Assembly (NCBI RefSeq): GCF_015694425.1
Contig: NZ_JADQDN010000009.1
Location: 62,001-126,000 of the forward strand
Source of the DNA: Microvirga terrestris
Lineage (GTDB): Bacteria > Pseudomonadota > Alphaproteobacteria > Rhizobiales > Beijerinckiaceae
Direction of reading: 5' to 3'
DNA: 64,000 nucleotides
Both the position numbers and the translations under genes were made by a program. The notes below the pieces were generated by a model. That model made no database searches, was not told the origin of the DNA, and was given only the letters and a program-made list of their open reading frames with translations. Positions 43,280-52,080 of this stretch are shown here, piece after piece (position 1 is the first letter of the stretch; each line of letters starts with the position of its first letter).

Positions 43280-44035
43280 TTACGCAATAAATTTTGAAAA
43301 GACTTCGCCTATTTCTGCATGTATCGTTAGATCGGCGGCCGTATCGAGGGGTGTCGGCTCCCGATTGACGATGACGAGGCGCGCCCCGTTCTCCTTGGCG
43401 AAGGCCGGAAACGCAGCCGCGGGGAAGACCACCAGCGATGATCCTGCGACCAGGAAAAGGTCGCAGACCGCCGTGAGCCTCTGTGCCCGCCGCATCGGTT
43501 CTTCCGGCATAGCCTGCCCGAATGAGATGGTTGCCGATTTGAGAATGCCGCCGCAGACCATGCATTCAGGCGGATCGTCGTCTCTCTCGAAATGGTAACG
43601 TACCCAGTCGAGTTCATGACGGCGGCCGCAGGAGAGGCACTTGGCAAAGGTGCCGTTGCCGTGCAACTCGATGACCTGATCCTCCGCCAAGCCAGCTTCC
43701 TGATGGAGTCCATCGATGTTTTGGGTAATGACGGCTGGCATTCTCCCCGAGGCGACCAGCGACGCAAAGCCGACGTGACCGGCGCTCGGACGAGCCCCGC
43801 GGTAGAGATCGTCCATGGTGAACTTGCGTCGCCATGCCTCCCGACGCGCCTTCGGATCCCGGAGAAAAAGCTGGAACGGGATCGGCTTATTGCGCATCCA
43901 GGGAGAGCCCGGTGAACGGAAGTCCGGAATGCCACTCTCCGTCGAAATCCCGGCTCCCGTGAAGCCCGCCACGATCCGGGCATCTTGAAGCATATCCAGC
44001 AATGTGGCGATTGAAGCGGTAAGACTCTCAGTCAT
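43280..44035 (-). CDS. cobB: Sir2-family NAD-dependent deacylase
   Basis: 251 residues. NAD motif GAGISTESGIPDFR, QNIDGLH, catalytic His125 in ELHGNG, and zinc ligands Cys133, Cys136, Cys158, Cys161. It removes acetyl or longer acyl groups from lysine using NAD. Divergent with, and slightly overlapping, the longest form of the next gene. Gene symbol by family only. Confidence 0.92.
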   Translation of the reverse strand: MTESLTASIATLLDMLQDARIVAGFTGAGISTESGIPDFRSPGSPWMRNKPIPFQLFLRDPKARREAWRRKFTMDDLYRGARPSAGHVGFASLVASGRMPAVITQNIDGLHQEAGLAEDQVIELHGNGTFAKCLSCGRRHELDWVRYHFERDDDPPECMVCGGILKSATISFGQAMPEEPMRRAQRLTAVCDLFLVAGSSLVVFPAAAFPAFAKENGARLVIVNREPTPLDTAADLTIHAEIGEVFSKFIA

Positions 44036-44081
44036 GCCTGTTCATGTAAGACCGGACGATCAGGAAGGAACGCCCCTGCTC

Positions 44082-45074
44082 ATGAAACATTCGGACGTGA
44101 AGGCCGGCCCCCTCCTGTCTCAGACGATTACGGTTCAGCGGTGGGATGCCATCGACGTTGCCCGCGGTCTCGCGATCCTGGCGATGATCGTCTACCACTT
44201 CAGCTGGGACCTGAGTTTCCTGCAACTCATCGACACCAATATCCTTCAAATTCCGGCCTGGCGCTGGTTCGCGCGTGGCATCGCAGGCTCCTTTCTGATG
44301 CTCTCGGGCTTTGGCCTCGTCCTCGCTCACGCAAAGGGTTTTAACAGTTGGGGCTTCCTAAAGCGTCTCATGAAGGTGGGTGGTGCGGCTCTCGCGGTGA
44401 CTCTAGCGACGTACTTTGCCTTTCCGGAAAGCTATATCTTCTTCGGCATCCTTCACTGCATTGCGGTCTCGGGCGTGCTGGCCCTGCCTTTCCTGAGGCT
44501 TCATCCGATCCTGATTCTGGCCTGCGCGGCCCTGTGCCTTGGAGCGCCGTACATCCTCACCGATCCAGCCCTTAACGCTCCATGGCTCGACTGGCTCGGA
44601 CTCGGTTCGACCAATCCGGTCACCAATGATTACGTGCCGATCTTTCCCTGGCTTGGCCTCGTGCTGACTGGCGTGGCGGCAGGCAGGATTTTGCTGGCAA
44701 GCCAGAAAACCATGAGCCTTGCCGGCTGGCGCTCCAGGGATCCGTTCTCAAGACTGCTGATCTGGGCCGGGCGGAAGAGCCTGCCGATCTACCTGACCCA
44801 CCAGATCATTCTTCTGAGCATTCTCTACGGGGTGCTGCAAATCGTTGGCCCCAACCGCATGGCAGAAGCACAGCCCTTCATGATCCAATGCGAGGCCTCC
44901 TGTCTGCAGAATGCGCAGCCCCAGACTTGCAGGAATCTTTGCTCCTGCACAGTCGAAACCCTTCGCCAGAGCGACCTCTGGCAGAAGGTGCTCGACAATA
45001 CCACGACGGCCCAGGACCAAACACGCATCTCACGAGCCGCACAGCAATGCCTGCGCCAGAGCCCGCCATCATAA
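44082..45074 (+). CDS. DUF1624 (heparan-alpha-glucosaminide N-acetyltransferase-like) membrane protein
   Basis: 330 residues from ATG 44082 (AAGGAA upstream); ATG 44034 is an alternative. The start AIDVARGLAILAMIVYHFSWD is the DUF1624 signature, with a catalytic-type His in the first helix. About nine transmembrane helices. A C-terminal tail has six cysteines (QCEASCLQNAQPQTCRNLCSC), unusual for the family, perhaps forming periplasmic disulfides. Likely an acyltransferase to sugars; substrate unknown. Confidence 0.85.
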   Translation: MKHSDVKAGPLLSQTITVQRWDAIDVARGLAILAMIVYHFSWDLSFLQLIDTNILQIPAWRWFARGIAGSFLMLSGFGLVLAHAKGFNSWGFLKRLMKVGGAALAVTLATYFAFPESYIFFGILHCIAVSGVLALPFLRLHPILILACAALCLGAPYILTDPALNAPWLDWLGLGSTNPVTNDYVPIFPWLGLVLTGVAAGRILLASQKTMSLAGWRSRDPFSRLLIWAGRKSLPIYLTHQIILLSILYGVLQIVGPNRMAEAQPFMIQCEASCLQNAQPQTCRNLCSCTVETLRQSDLWQKVLDNTTTAQDQTRISRAAQQCLRQSPPS

Positions 45075-45239
45075 AGGGCATTGACAGCACAAACTGGATG
45101 TCTCGCTCTCCTTGCTAGGCCGGAGGACAGCACCATTAATCTTACGCTATCCCGTCATTCATTTACGGAATCCGCGGGCGAAAAGTCGCCTACTCCACAA
45201 TAAATCTCCTATTTTTGCTCCTATTCCGATTGATTATTT

Positions 45240-45291
45240 ATATCGTTTCGATATCGGATGAAGAATAGACATCATGATTCCGTAGCGGAAT
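45240..45291. promoter_or_regulatory. AT-rich promoter with two short palindromes
   Basis: ATATCG-TTT-CGATAT (45240-45254) and ATTCCG-TAG-CGGAAT (45277-45291) are perfect 6-bp inverted repeats with 3-base spacers, centred 37 bases apart, in the low-GC stretch before the carrier-like gene. They look like two operator sites on separate faces or turns of the promoter. Confidence 0.5.
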
Positions 45292-45309
45292 ATACCAAGG
45301 ATCCATCCT

Positions 45310-45585
45310 GTGACTTTTTCGTTGAAGGCAGAAGTCGCTCAGCATGTTCTTATGCTCTGCCAGATGATAGACGGGAATAAGACCACACCTATCGCCATAG
45401 ATGTCTCTCTGACGCGCACCCTTGCCTTCGACTCCCTCAAACTCATGCAGTTCTTTGCAGGGATCGAACAGCTCTACCCCGGCATCGCGCTCGAGGACTG
45501 GTTCGTCGAACACAGCACCGATGGGCGGGACACGGTTGACAGCGCTGTCGCGTACATGACGCGATTTCTTGCTCCAAGCTCCTGA
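45310..45585 (+). CDS. Orphan acyl-carrier-protein-like protein
   Basis: 91 residues from a GTG with AAGGA upstream. LTRTLAFDSLKLMQFFAGIEQLYPGIALEDWF matches the carrier-protein helix II region: the DSL serine (residue 47) would take the phosphopantetheine arm. Length fits a stand-alone carrier. No synthase, adenylation or ketosynthase gene is adjacent; the next gene is an unrelated aldolase. The gene is AT-richer than its neighbours, a possible sign of transfer. Function cannot be inferred further. Confidence 0.65.
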   Translation: MTFSLKAEVAQHVLMLCQMIDGNKTTPIAIDVSLTRTLAFDSLKLMQFFAGIEQLYPGIALEDWFVEHSTDGRDTVDSAVAYMTRFLAPSS

Positions 45586-45677
45586 ATGGTTGAAACCGGC
45601 TCTGCATCTGTCCAACTAGTAGCGGTCGGCTGACACCCGGTGTGCTTAAACCCAGCTGCACCCATGGGAGGAAAACT

Positions 45678-46304
45678 GTGCTGCGCGATTATCTGGCTGA
45701 ACTCCCTCTCATAGCGATCCTGCGTGGCCTGAAGCCGGAAAACGCGGAACCCGTCGGTCACGCCTTGGTCGAGGCTGGCTTTCGTATCATCGAAGTTCCG
45801 CTCAATTCGCCGGAGCCGTTCCGCAGCATCGAGATCCTGGCCAAGACCATGCCACGGAGCGTCCTCGTCGGCGCCGGCACGGTTCTCGACCCTGAACAGG
45901 TGAATGGGATCCGCGATGTGGGTGGCAAGCTGATTGTCATGCCTCATGCGGATCTTGACGTCATCAGGCGGGCCAAGGAGCAGGACCTCATCTGCACGCC
46001 GGGCGTCGCGACGCCGACCGAGGCCTTCGCAGCGCTCAAAGCCGGAGCCGACGGCATCAAGATCTTTCCTGCCGAAGCCGTCCCGCCCGCTGTCGTGAAA
46101 GCCTGGCGGGCCGTTCTGCCGAAGGATGCCATTGTTGTGCCCGTCGGCGGCATCAAGCCCGACAACATGAAACCCTATGTGGATGCTGGGGCCAATGGGT
46201 TCGGCCTGGGCTCGGCGCTGTTCACGCCGACTATGTCGGTGGAGGAGATTGGCCGGAAGGCTCGCGATTTTGCCGCCGCCTGGCAGGCCCTCCGCACCCC
46301 TTGA
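45678..46304 (+). CDS. dgoA: 2-dehydro-3-deoxy-6-phosphogalactonate aldolase (KDPG/KDPGal class I)
   Basis: 208 residues from the GTG at 45678, which has GGGAGGA upstream; the frame is open to 45642. Class I aldolase of the Eda/DgoA family: Glu39 in IIEVPLNSP, Schiff-base Lys128 in GADGIKIFPAE, and VVPVGGIKPDNM. The LNSP and GxKxFPAE pattern fits KDPGal aldolase (De Ley-Doudoroff galactose pathway) rather than Eda. No other galactonate genes are nearby. Confidence 0.9.
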   Translation: MLRDYLAELPLIAILRGLKPENAEPVGHALVEAGFRIIEVPLNSPEPFRSIEILAKTMPRSVLVGAGTVLDPEQVNGIRDVGGKLIVMPHADLDVIRRAKEQDLICTPGVATPTEAFAALKAGADGIKIFPAEAVPPAVVKAWRAVLPKDAIVVPVGGIKPDNMKPYVDAGANGFGLGSALFTPTMSVEEIGRKARDFAAAWQALRTP

Positions 46305-46399
46305 GCCTCTCAAGAACGTCAAGCTGAAACACCTGGGCAGGAACCCCCGAGGGCGAAAGCCGTTCTCAGGAAGAGATGCCCCTTTGTTGGAGTTTGACC

Positions 46400-46657
46400 A
46401 TGAAGAAGACGGCTTTGATTCTTGCAGCTTCGCTCCTGAGCACGGCTGCATTCGCTCAGGATACCACGACCACCATCAAGAAAGAGGAAGGCCTTCTGGG
46501 CAGCAAGACCACGATTGAGCGCTCCACGGAGCCCAGCACCACGTCCTCGACGTCGGTGACGACCTCCACGACCGGTAGCGTCGGCTGCACCTCTGAGACC
46601 AAGCAGAAGACCGACGAGTTCGGCGATACGACCACCAAGAAGAAGGTCGAGTGCTAA
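46400..46657 (+). CDS. Small secreted Thr/Ser-rich protein
   Basis: 85 residues from ATG 46400 with a signal peptide (MKKTALILAASLLSTAAFAQ). The mature part is low-complexity Thr/Ser/Lys (many TTST and TTTT runs) with two cysteines (GCTSE and the final VEC). Function unknown; probably periplasmic. Followed by a strong terminator. Confidence 0.75.
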   Translation: MKKTALILAASLLSTAAFAQDTTTTIKKEEGLLGSKTTIERSTEPSTTSSTSVTTSTTGSVGCTSETKQKTDEFGDTTTKKKVEC

Positions 46658-46681
46658 ACCGCTTCCGCAGGTTTTCCAGCC

Positions 46682-46714
46682 AGGCCCGGCATCTCTCGCC
46701 GGGCCTTTCTTATT
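46682..46714 (+). terminator. Intrinsic terminator
   Basis: Perfect 9-bp stem AGGCCCGGC/GCCGGGCCT (46682-46706) with loop ATCTCTC, then TTCTTATT. It serves the small secreted protein and abuts the end of the DUF6894 gene on the other strand. Confidence 0.85.
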
Positions 46715-46934
46715 ATCGGCGCCCGCTACGAAAGAACGGAACCGTCAGAAGGCGCCGCCCCGTCTCGTCGGTGATCTCGAGCTCGATATTGCCCGCGTCG
46801 GCGAGTTCGTCGCGAAGCTCCTCGACGGTTGCCAGAGCTTCGGCCTTAGCCGCTTCGAGATCGGGAAGCTCGATGCCCTCCTCGTCCTCATCAACCTCGT
46901 AGCCGTCCCGGATGTTGAAGAAATAGCGGGGCAT
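46713..46934 (-). CDS. DUF6894 protein
   Basis: 73 residues from ATG 46934: MPRYFFNIRDGYEVDEDEEGIE then LEAAKAEALATVEELRDELAD. This is the DUF6894 pattern common in Methylobacteriaceae and Bradyrhizobiaceae; members are small acidic cytosolic proteins of unknown role. The open frame to 47111 lacks a better start. Confidence 0.82.
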   Translation of the reverse strand: MPRYFFNIRDGYEVDEDEEGIELPDLEAAKAEALATVEELRDELADAGNIELEITDETGRRLLTVPFFRSGRR

Positions 46935-47128
46935 GTTTTTAGCTTCATTCTGATCTGTGGCGGGGAAAAACGCCTTTGCCGGCGGCAGGTTCAACCGAGC
47001 GCTTCCGCCTCCTATACACATTCCTGTGCCGGACAACAGCCCGCGTCCGAACGGTGGAGCTTTTTCCGTAATGGCGCGTTGATCCGCACGCCAAGGGTCA
47101 GTGCGGGTCAACCGTATAGGAAAACGTC

Positions 47129-47431
47129 ATGATCCGCTCCTCCCTTGCCCCGCTCGGGGCCTTGGCCGCCCTGACGGCGATTGCCGCATCTCCGGCCAGC
47201 GCCCAGTCGGTCTGCGGCCCCCGCGAACATCTCGTCAAGCTGCTGGCCGATCATTACAAGGAAGATCCTGTAGGCATGGGTCTGTCCCAGCCCGGTCAGA
47301 TCCTGGAAGTCTTCGCATCCTCCAACGGCTCCTGGACGATGGTCATGACCATGCCTGACGGAAAAGCCTGCATGATCGCTGCCGGTGACAGCTGGGAGAT
47401 GGTGATCAAGGTCAAAGGCAATCCCGTGTGA
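47129..47431 (+). CDS. Small periplasmic protein of unknown function
   Basis: 100 residues with a Sec signal peptide (LAPLGALAALTAIAASPASA, cleavage before QSVCG). Mature part has two cysteines (CGPREHLV and KACMIAAG) and WTMVMTMPDGKACMIA, a small-fold motif seen in many rhizobial secreted proteins. Function unknown. Confidence 0.72.
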   Translation: MIRSSLAPLGALAALTAIAASPASAQSVCGPREHLVKLLADHYKEDPVGMGLSQPGQILEVFASSNGSWTMVMTMPDGKACMIAAGDSWEMVIKVKGNPV

Positions 47432-47456
47432 TGGATCGCTTGCTTCGGGCAATGCC

Positions 47457-48044
47457 CTAGGGCCGGAGCTTACTGAAATCCTCTTTGGTGTCGATATCCT
47501 GGACAACGGCATTGTCCGCAGTCGGCCATTCCACAACGTCCGGTCTTCCGCGAAGAACAGATCCTGCGCCAACGTCGCCGGAGAGGCCTTCGATTACAGC
47601 CTGAAGACCACGCGAAATCACGACCGGGTTGCCGCGCCTGCCGCTCAGGGTGGGCACCAAGGCAGCCGGCCCTCCGCTCTCATGCCAGCCGGCCACAACG
47701 GCATTGATGAGGTCAGAGCCCACGAGCGGCATATCTCCCAGGAGAATGATTGCGGCTCGCGTCTCTTCCGGTAATGCGGAGAATCCTCTTTTCAGAGACG
47801 TCGAGAGACCATCCGCGAACAGGGGATTGTGAACGACCTGAATCGGCAGCCCATTCAGTTCTTCCTCAACAGCGTCAGCGCGATGGCCTGTCACCACGAT
47901 TACCGGGTTGGCCAAGGAGTGGACGGCAGCCTCCGCAGCATGGCGAACCAGGGCTTTTCCACCGACTTGAGCCAACAGCTTCGGCTCTTCGCCGAAACGG
48001 GTGCCGCGACCGGCCGCCAGCAGTATCGCTGCGACGTCGCTCAT
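47457..48044 (-). CDS. MobA/MocA-like molybdopterin nucleotidyltransferase
   Basis: 195 residues. The NTP-binding loop LLAAGRGTRFGEEPKLLAQVGGK and LGDMPLVGSDLINAVV are the MobA/MocA-type signatures. In CO dehydrogenases the cofactor is molybdopterin cytosine dinucleotide, made by MocA. Its start overlaps the upstream gene by 4 bases (ATGA) in the cox maturation operon, so cytidylyl transfer to Mo-cofactor is the likely job. Confidence 0.87.
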   Translation of the reverse strand: MSDVAAILLAAGRGTRFGEEPKLLAQVGGKALVRHAAEAAVHSLANPVIVVTGHRADAVEEELNGLPIQVVHNPLFADGLSTSLKRGFSALPEETRAAIILLGDMPLVGSDLINAVVAGWHESGGPAALVPTLSGRRGNPVVISRGLQAVIEGLSGDVGAGSVLRGRPDVVEWPTADNAVVQDIDTKEDFSKLRP

Positions 48045-49060
48045 TCCTCACCCTCGCTCTCGCCGCCCTCGCGCGGCTGAGGCCGTGAGACGATCTCCAT
48101 GAGAAGCCCGCCGACCCCCAAGGACATGATGTCAGCCCGGGTCACGGGCACGTCCGCCAGAAGCCGATGAAGAATCCAGTCGAAGCCGTTCTCCTTCGAG
48201 GAGCGGGCGCAGCCGGGGGCGCCAATCACGGGCTTGCCGGCAATGGAGCCCACAAGAAGAAGGTTTCCCGGATCGACCGGCATCCCGAAATGCTCCACCT
48301 GTCCGCCGGCCATCTCGATGGCCGATGGAATGACGTCGCGGCGGTCGGCAATGGCGGATGCTCCGAAGACGATGATGAGTTCAGCATCGCCACTTGCCTG
48401 AGCCGCCAACTCCTCAGCCAGGATGCCGGCTTCATGCGGAACCCGGCTCTCCTGCACGACCCGCGCATGCGCCGGCTCCAACCGTCGCCGGAGCACCGCA
48501 AGGGTCTTGTCGATCACGCTCGGCTTGAGGCCTGGAAGTAGAGTGGAAACGACGCCAACGGAGCGGCGTGCGTAAGGGGCGATCCACAGGGCTCCCTTGC
48601 CTGCTCTATCAATCCCACTCTGCAGCAAGGCATCCGGGATGGCATAGGGAATGATCTTGACTGTGCCGACCATCTCTCCGGAGACGACAGGCTTGTAGGC
48701 CGGCAGGGTAGCGACCGTCATGGCTTCGTCGACGGCATTGAGACCGTGGATTGCCTCGACATCGATGACGAGAACGCCCGCGGCTTCGGCGTAGAGATTA
48801 GATCGTCCAGTGAAAGGCGCCTCGACAGCAACCTTATTGCCTGCAAGGGTATGAGCCAGCCGGGAGGCGGCCTCGTCCTCGGCAATATCGCCGGGCTCGA
48901 ACCGTGCTGCAATGAGGGTCTCGACCCCAGCCTGCATCAGGCGCATAGCAATGTCCGCCGTGATGACGGTTCCCTTCTTCACCACCATCTCATCGGCCCG
49001 GACGCTATGGGCCGCCAGGGCCCCGATCGCTTCCTCGACTCGAACCTGCCCGAACTTCAC
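48041..49060 (-). CDS. Molybdopterin-binding protein (MoeA/MogA-like)
   Basis: 339 residues with the MoCF-biosynthesis fold: LIIVFGASAIADRRDVIPSAIEMAGG and FGMPVDPGNLLLVGSIAGKPVIGAPGCARS. It is the family found next to XdhC and MocA in molybdenum hydroxylase loci and is thought to handle molybdate insertion or cofactor transfer. It overlaps both neighbours by 4 bases. Confidence 0.85.
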   Translation of the reverse strand: MKFGQVRVEEAIGALAAHSVRADEMVVKKGTVITADIAMRLMQAGVETLIAARFEPGDIAEDEAASRLAHTLAGNKVAVEAPFTGRSNLYAEAAGVLVIDVEAIHGLNAVDEAMTVATLPAYKPVVSGEMVGTVKIIPYAIPDALLQSGIDRAGKGALWIAPYARRSVGVVSTLLPGLKPSVIDKTLAVLRRRLEPAHARVVQESRVPHEAGILAEELAAQASGDAELIIVFGASAIADRRDVIPSAIEMAGGQVEHFGMPVDPGNLLLVGSIAGKPVIGAPGCARSSKENGFDWILHRLLADVPVTRADIMSLGVGGLLMEIVSRPQPREGGESEGEE

Positions 49061-49749
49061 GCCGAGCGCCTCTGGTCCTTGCGCAGGCTTGCAACGATCT
49101 CAGCCAGAATGGAGACTGCGATCTCCGCAGGCGAAACGGCCCCGATATCAAGGCCGATGGGCGCATGAATCCGCAAGAGATCAGCCTCCGCAAAGCCCGC
49201 CTCAGTCAGGCGTTGGATGCGGCGTTCATGGGTTTTGCGCGAGCCGAGCGCGCCGATGTAGAAGCACTCCGACCGCAGAGCAGCAATGAGCGCGGGGTCG
49301 TCGATCTTCGGATCGTGGGTGAGAGCCGCGACAGCCGTATACCGGTCAATACCGATCTCCGGCAGAACTGTATCGGGCCACTCCGCGAGCACCGAAACCT
49401 CGGGAAAACGCTCGGACGCCGCGAAAGCCGTACGCGGGTCGATGATCGTGACGTCGAGGTCGAGGCCCATGGCGATCGGCGCCAGCGCCTGACTGATATG
49501 AACAGCCCCAATGACCACCACCCGCACCGGCGGCGTCTGCACGGTCAGAAAGAACTGGCGGCCATTCCGTTCGACCAGCCCGCTCTTGCCCCGACGCAAA
49601 GCATCCCCCAGGTCCTCGGCCAAAAGGTCGCCGTCAACCTCCGCCTCTCGAATGAGGCGCTGGTCGCCCGACGCGACGTCGGTCACGAGCACGGCAGCCC
49701 GCCGGGCGGCGCGCTCCTTGTTGAGATCTGAAAGGAGACTCAGGCGCAT
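49057..49749 (-). CDS. XdhC/CoxI family protein, Rossmann (C-terminal) part
   Basis: 230 residues from ATG 49749. VVVIGAVHISQALAPIAMGLDLDVTIIDPR is the XdhC_C NAD-binding-like fold, with FYIGALGSRKTHERR and IHAPIGLDIGAVSPAEIAVSILAEIV. XdhC proteins bind and sulfurate the molybdenum cofactor before insertion. It starts 5 bases after the N-terminal XdhC gene: the protein that is one chain elsewhere is split into two genes here. Confidence 0.88.
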   Translation of the reverse strand: MRLSLLSDLNKERAARRAAVLVTDVASGDQRLIREAEVDGDLLAEDLGDALRRGKSGLVERNGRQFFLTVQTPPVRVVVIGAVHISQALAPIAMGLDLDVTIIDPRTAFAASERFPEVSVLAEWPDTVLPEIGIDRYTAVAALTHDPKIDDPALIAALRSECFYIGALGSRKTHERRIQRLTEAGFAEADLLRIHAPIGLDIGAVSPAEIAVSILAEIVASLRKDQRRSA

Positions 49750-49754
49750 GCCGT

Positions 49755-50078
49755 CTAGTCCACCCTCTCGACATAGACCCGGATTCGCCCGCCACACGAC
49801 AGTCCCACCTGCCAGGCTGTCTCGTCGGCGACACCAAACTCGATCATGCGGGGCTTTCCGTCGGCGATCACGTCGAGGGCCTCGGTGATCACGGCCCCTT
49901 CCACGCACCCACCGGAGACGGATCCGAGGAAGTTAGTGTCGCCGTCGATCACCAGGTGGCTGCCGACCGGCCGGGGCGCCGATCCCCATGTCTCGACCAC
50001 CGTCGCAATTGCGACACCCCTGCCCTCCCGTCTCCAGCCTTCTGCTGTCTTGAGGATATCTGTGTCGGTGGAGAGCAT
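49755..50078 (-). CDS. XdhC/CoxI family protein, N-terminal part
   Basis: 107 residues from ATG 50078. VAIATVVETWGSAPRPVGSHLVI and GSVSGGCVEGAVITEAL with the conserved Cys, ending LSCGGRIRVYVERVD. It forms the first half of the XdhC pair and is the first gene of the minus-strand maturation operon, divergent from the cox structural genes. Confidence 0.88.
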   Translation of the reverse strand: MLSTDTDILKTAEGWRREGRGVAIATVVETWGSAPRPVGSHLVIDGDTNFLGSVSGGCVEGAVITEALDVIADGKPRMIEFGVADETAWQVGLSCGGRIRVYVERVD

Positions 50079-50244
50079 GAGATTTCCCGGCAAAGGCGCA
50101 TAACGCTGATCGATACTGCCACCACCACCCCTTGAACGGCAACCGGCATGCGAAGCGCCAGGACGTCGAGGCATTGACAGGCCTAGCGTTGGAGAGTCTG
50201 ATCTATGCGGAACAAGCACCTTCGTCGGATGGACCGCCCGCAGG

Positions 50245-50706
50245 ATGCTGAATGATATCTACAGCCGCCGCATCCTGGAGCTTGCGGCCGACATCCCGCT
50301 TCAGGGCACCCTGCCCGATGCGCATGCGAGCGAAAAAGCCCATTCGAAACTTTGCGGCTCGACGGTAACGGTTTATCTGAAGCTCGACGGCGATGTGGTC
50401 AGCGCCTTCGCTCATGAGGTAAAGGCCTGTGCCTTGGGTCAGGCCTCCTCGTCGATCATGGGACGGCATGTGGTCGGCTCGTCAGCCGAGGAGCTCCGGG
50501 CGCTCCGGGAGATCATGCATCGCATGCTGAAGTCCGGCGGGTCTCCTCCTCCCGGCAAGTGGGCCGACTTGGCGCTTCTGGAACCTGCCCGGGACCTGAA
50601 AGCCCGCCACGCTTCCATTCTCCTTACCTTCGACGCAGTTGTCGATGCACTTGCTCAGGCCGAGGCTGCAGCCAGAGCTCAGGCCGTCACAAGTTCAGAC
50701 AGTTGA
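50245..50706 (+). CDS. IscU/NifU-N-like scaffold protein lacking the third cluster cysteine
   Basis: 153 residues, NifU N-terminal fold. Cys37 (KLCGSTVTV) and Cys62 (KACALGQASSSIM) match the first two cluster ligands of IscU. The third is replaced by Ala123 in ARHASILL, where IscU has HCSIL, and the Asp after the first Cys is Gly-Ser. It therefore may not hold a classic [2Fe-2S] cluster. The C-terminal ~30 residues are an Ala-rich tail. It is the first gene of the plus-strand arm, 102 bases before coxG. Confidence 0.8.
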   Translation: MLNDIYSRRILELAADIPLQGTLPDAHASEKAHSKLCGSTVTVYLKLDGDVVSAFAHEVKACALGQASSSIMGRHVVGSSAEELRALREIMHRMLKSGGSPPPGKWADLALLEPARDLKARHASILLTFDAVVDALAQAEAAARAQAVTSSDS

Positions 50707-50808
50707 ACACTTGGCTCTTGCGTGCATTGCAGCAACGCTTGGCAGGTGACGCACCGCCTGATTTGCCCTTACTCTGCTGTTGGGCTGTTGTCAGGAGGAG
50801 AACGCAGC

Positions 50809-51270
50809 ATGGCGATGACGATGCAGGGCGAAGTCGCACTTCCGGCCGACCGGGCGACCGTGTGGGCGGCTCTCAACAATCCGGAGATCCTGAAAGCAGC
50901 TATTCCCGGATGCCAGGAACTGGAGAAGATCAGCGACACGGAGTTCCAGGCGACCGCGAAGATTTCGGTCGGGCCCGTCAAGGCAACCTTCAAGGGCGGG
51001 GTGAATCTCACCGATCTCGACCCGCCCAACGGCTACACGATCAGCGGTGAGGGACAGGGCGGCGTTGCCGGTTGGGCCAAGGGCGGGGCGAAGGTACGGC
51101 TCGAGGATGTCGAGGGCGGTACCAAGCTGATTTATGACGTCGAGGCCAATGTCGGCGGCAAGATCGCTCAGCTCGGCGGGCGCCTCATCAACGGCGTCGC
51201 GAAGAAATATGCCGACGAGTTCTTCGCGAATTTCGCCAAGATCCTCTCGCCTGCCGAGACGGTCGCCTGA
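50809..51270 (+). CDS. coxG: CoxG-like SRPBCC protein
   Basis: 153 residues from ATG 50809 with AGGAGGAG 9 bases upstream. MAMTMQGEVALPADRATVWAALNNPEILKAAIPGC is the carbon monoxide dehydrogenase subunit G (SRPBCC) start. CoxG is reported to help anchor the enzyme to the membrane or to carry lipophilic ligand. It lies between the IscU-like gene and coxS (176-base gap downstream). Confidence 0.9.
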   Translation: MAMTMQGEVALPADRATVWAALNNPEILKAAIPGCQELEKISDTEFQATAKISVGPVKATFKGGVNLTDLDPPNGYTISGEGQGGVAGWAKGGAKVRLEDVEGGTKLIYDVEANVGGKIAQLGGRLINGVAKKYADEFFANFAKILSPAETVA

Positions 51271-51446
51271 CCGGACCCTCATGCGCCGTCCTTTGAATTA
51301 TTCCAATGCTTGACCGCTCGGATTGGGCGGGCCACACTCGACCTTGATGGATCGCATCCGTGCGGTCGTCCAACAACAATACCTGCCGGTGTCTGAGACC
51401 ACCTGAAGGTTGGCCTGACTCCCGGCGTTTGAGGAGGAAGCCACGC

Positions 51447-51941
<495 letters not shown>

Positions 51942-52080
51942 GGCGAAACGCTCGTCGACGGTGCGGCTCGAACAGGAGAAAGCTGCAGGTGAGTCTCGAA
52001 GCAGGCACGTCACTCATAGCCTTCTTCGCGGTTTCCGCTTCGCATCCCGGTGAGGGCAAAGGAAGACCAGGGAGGATTTC

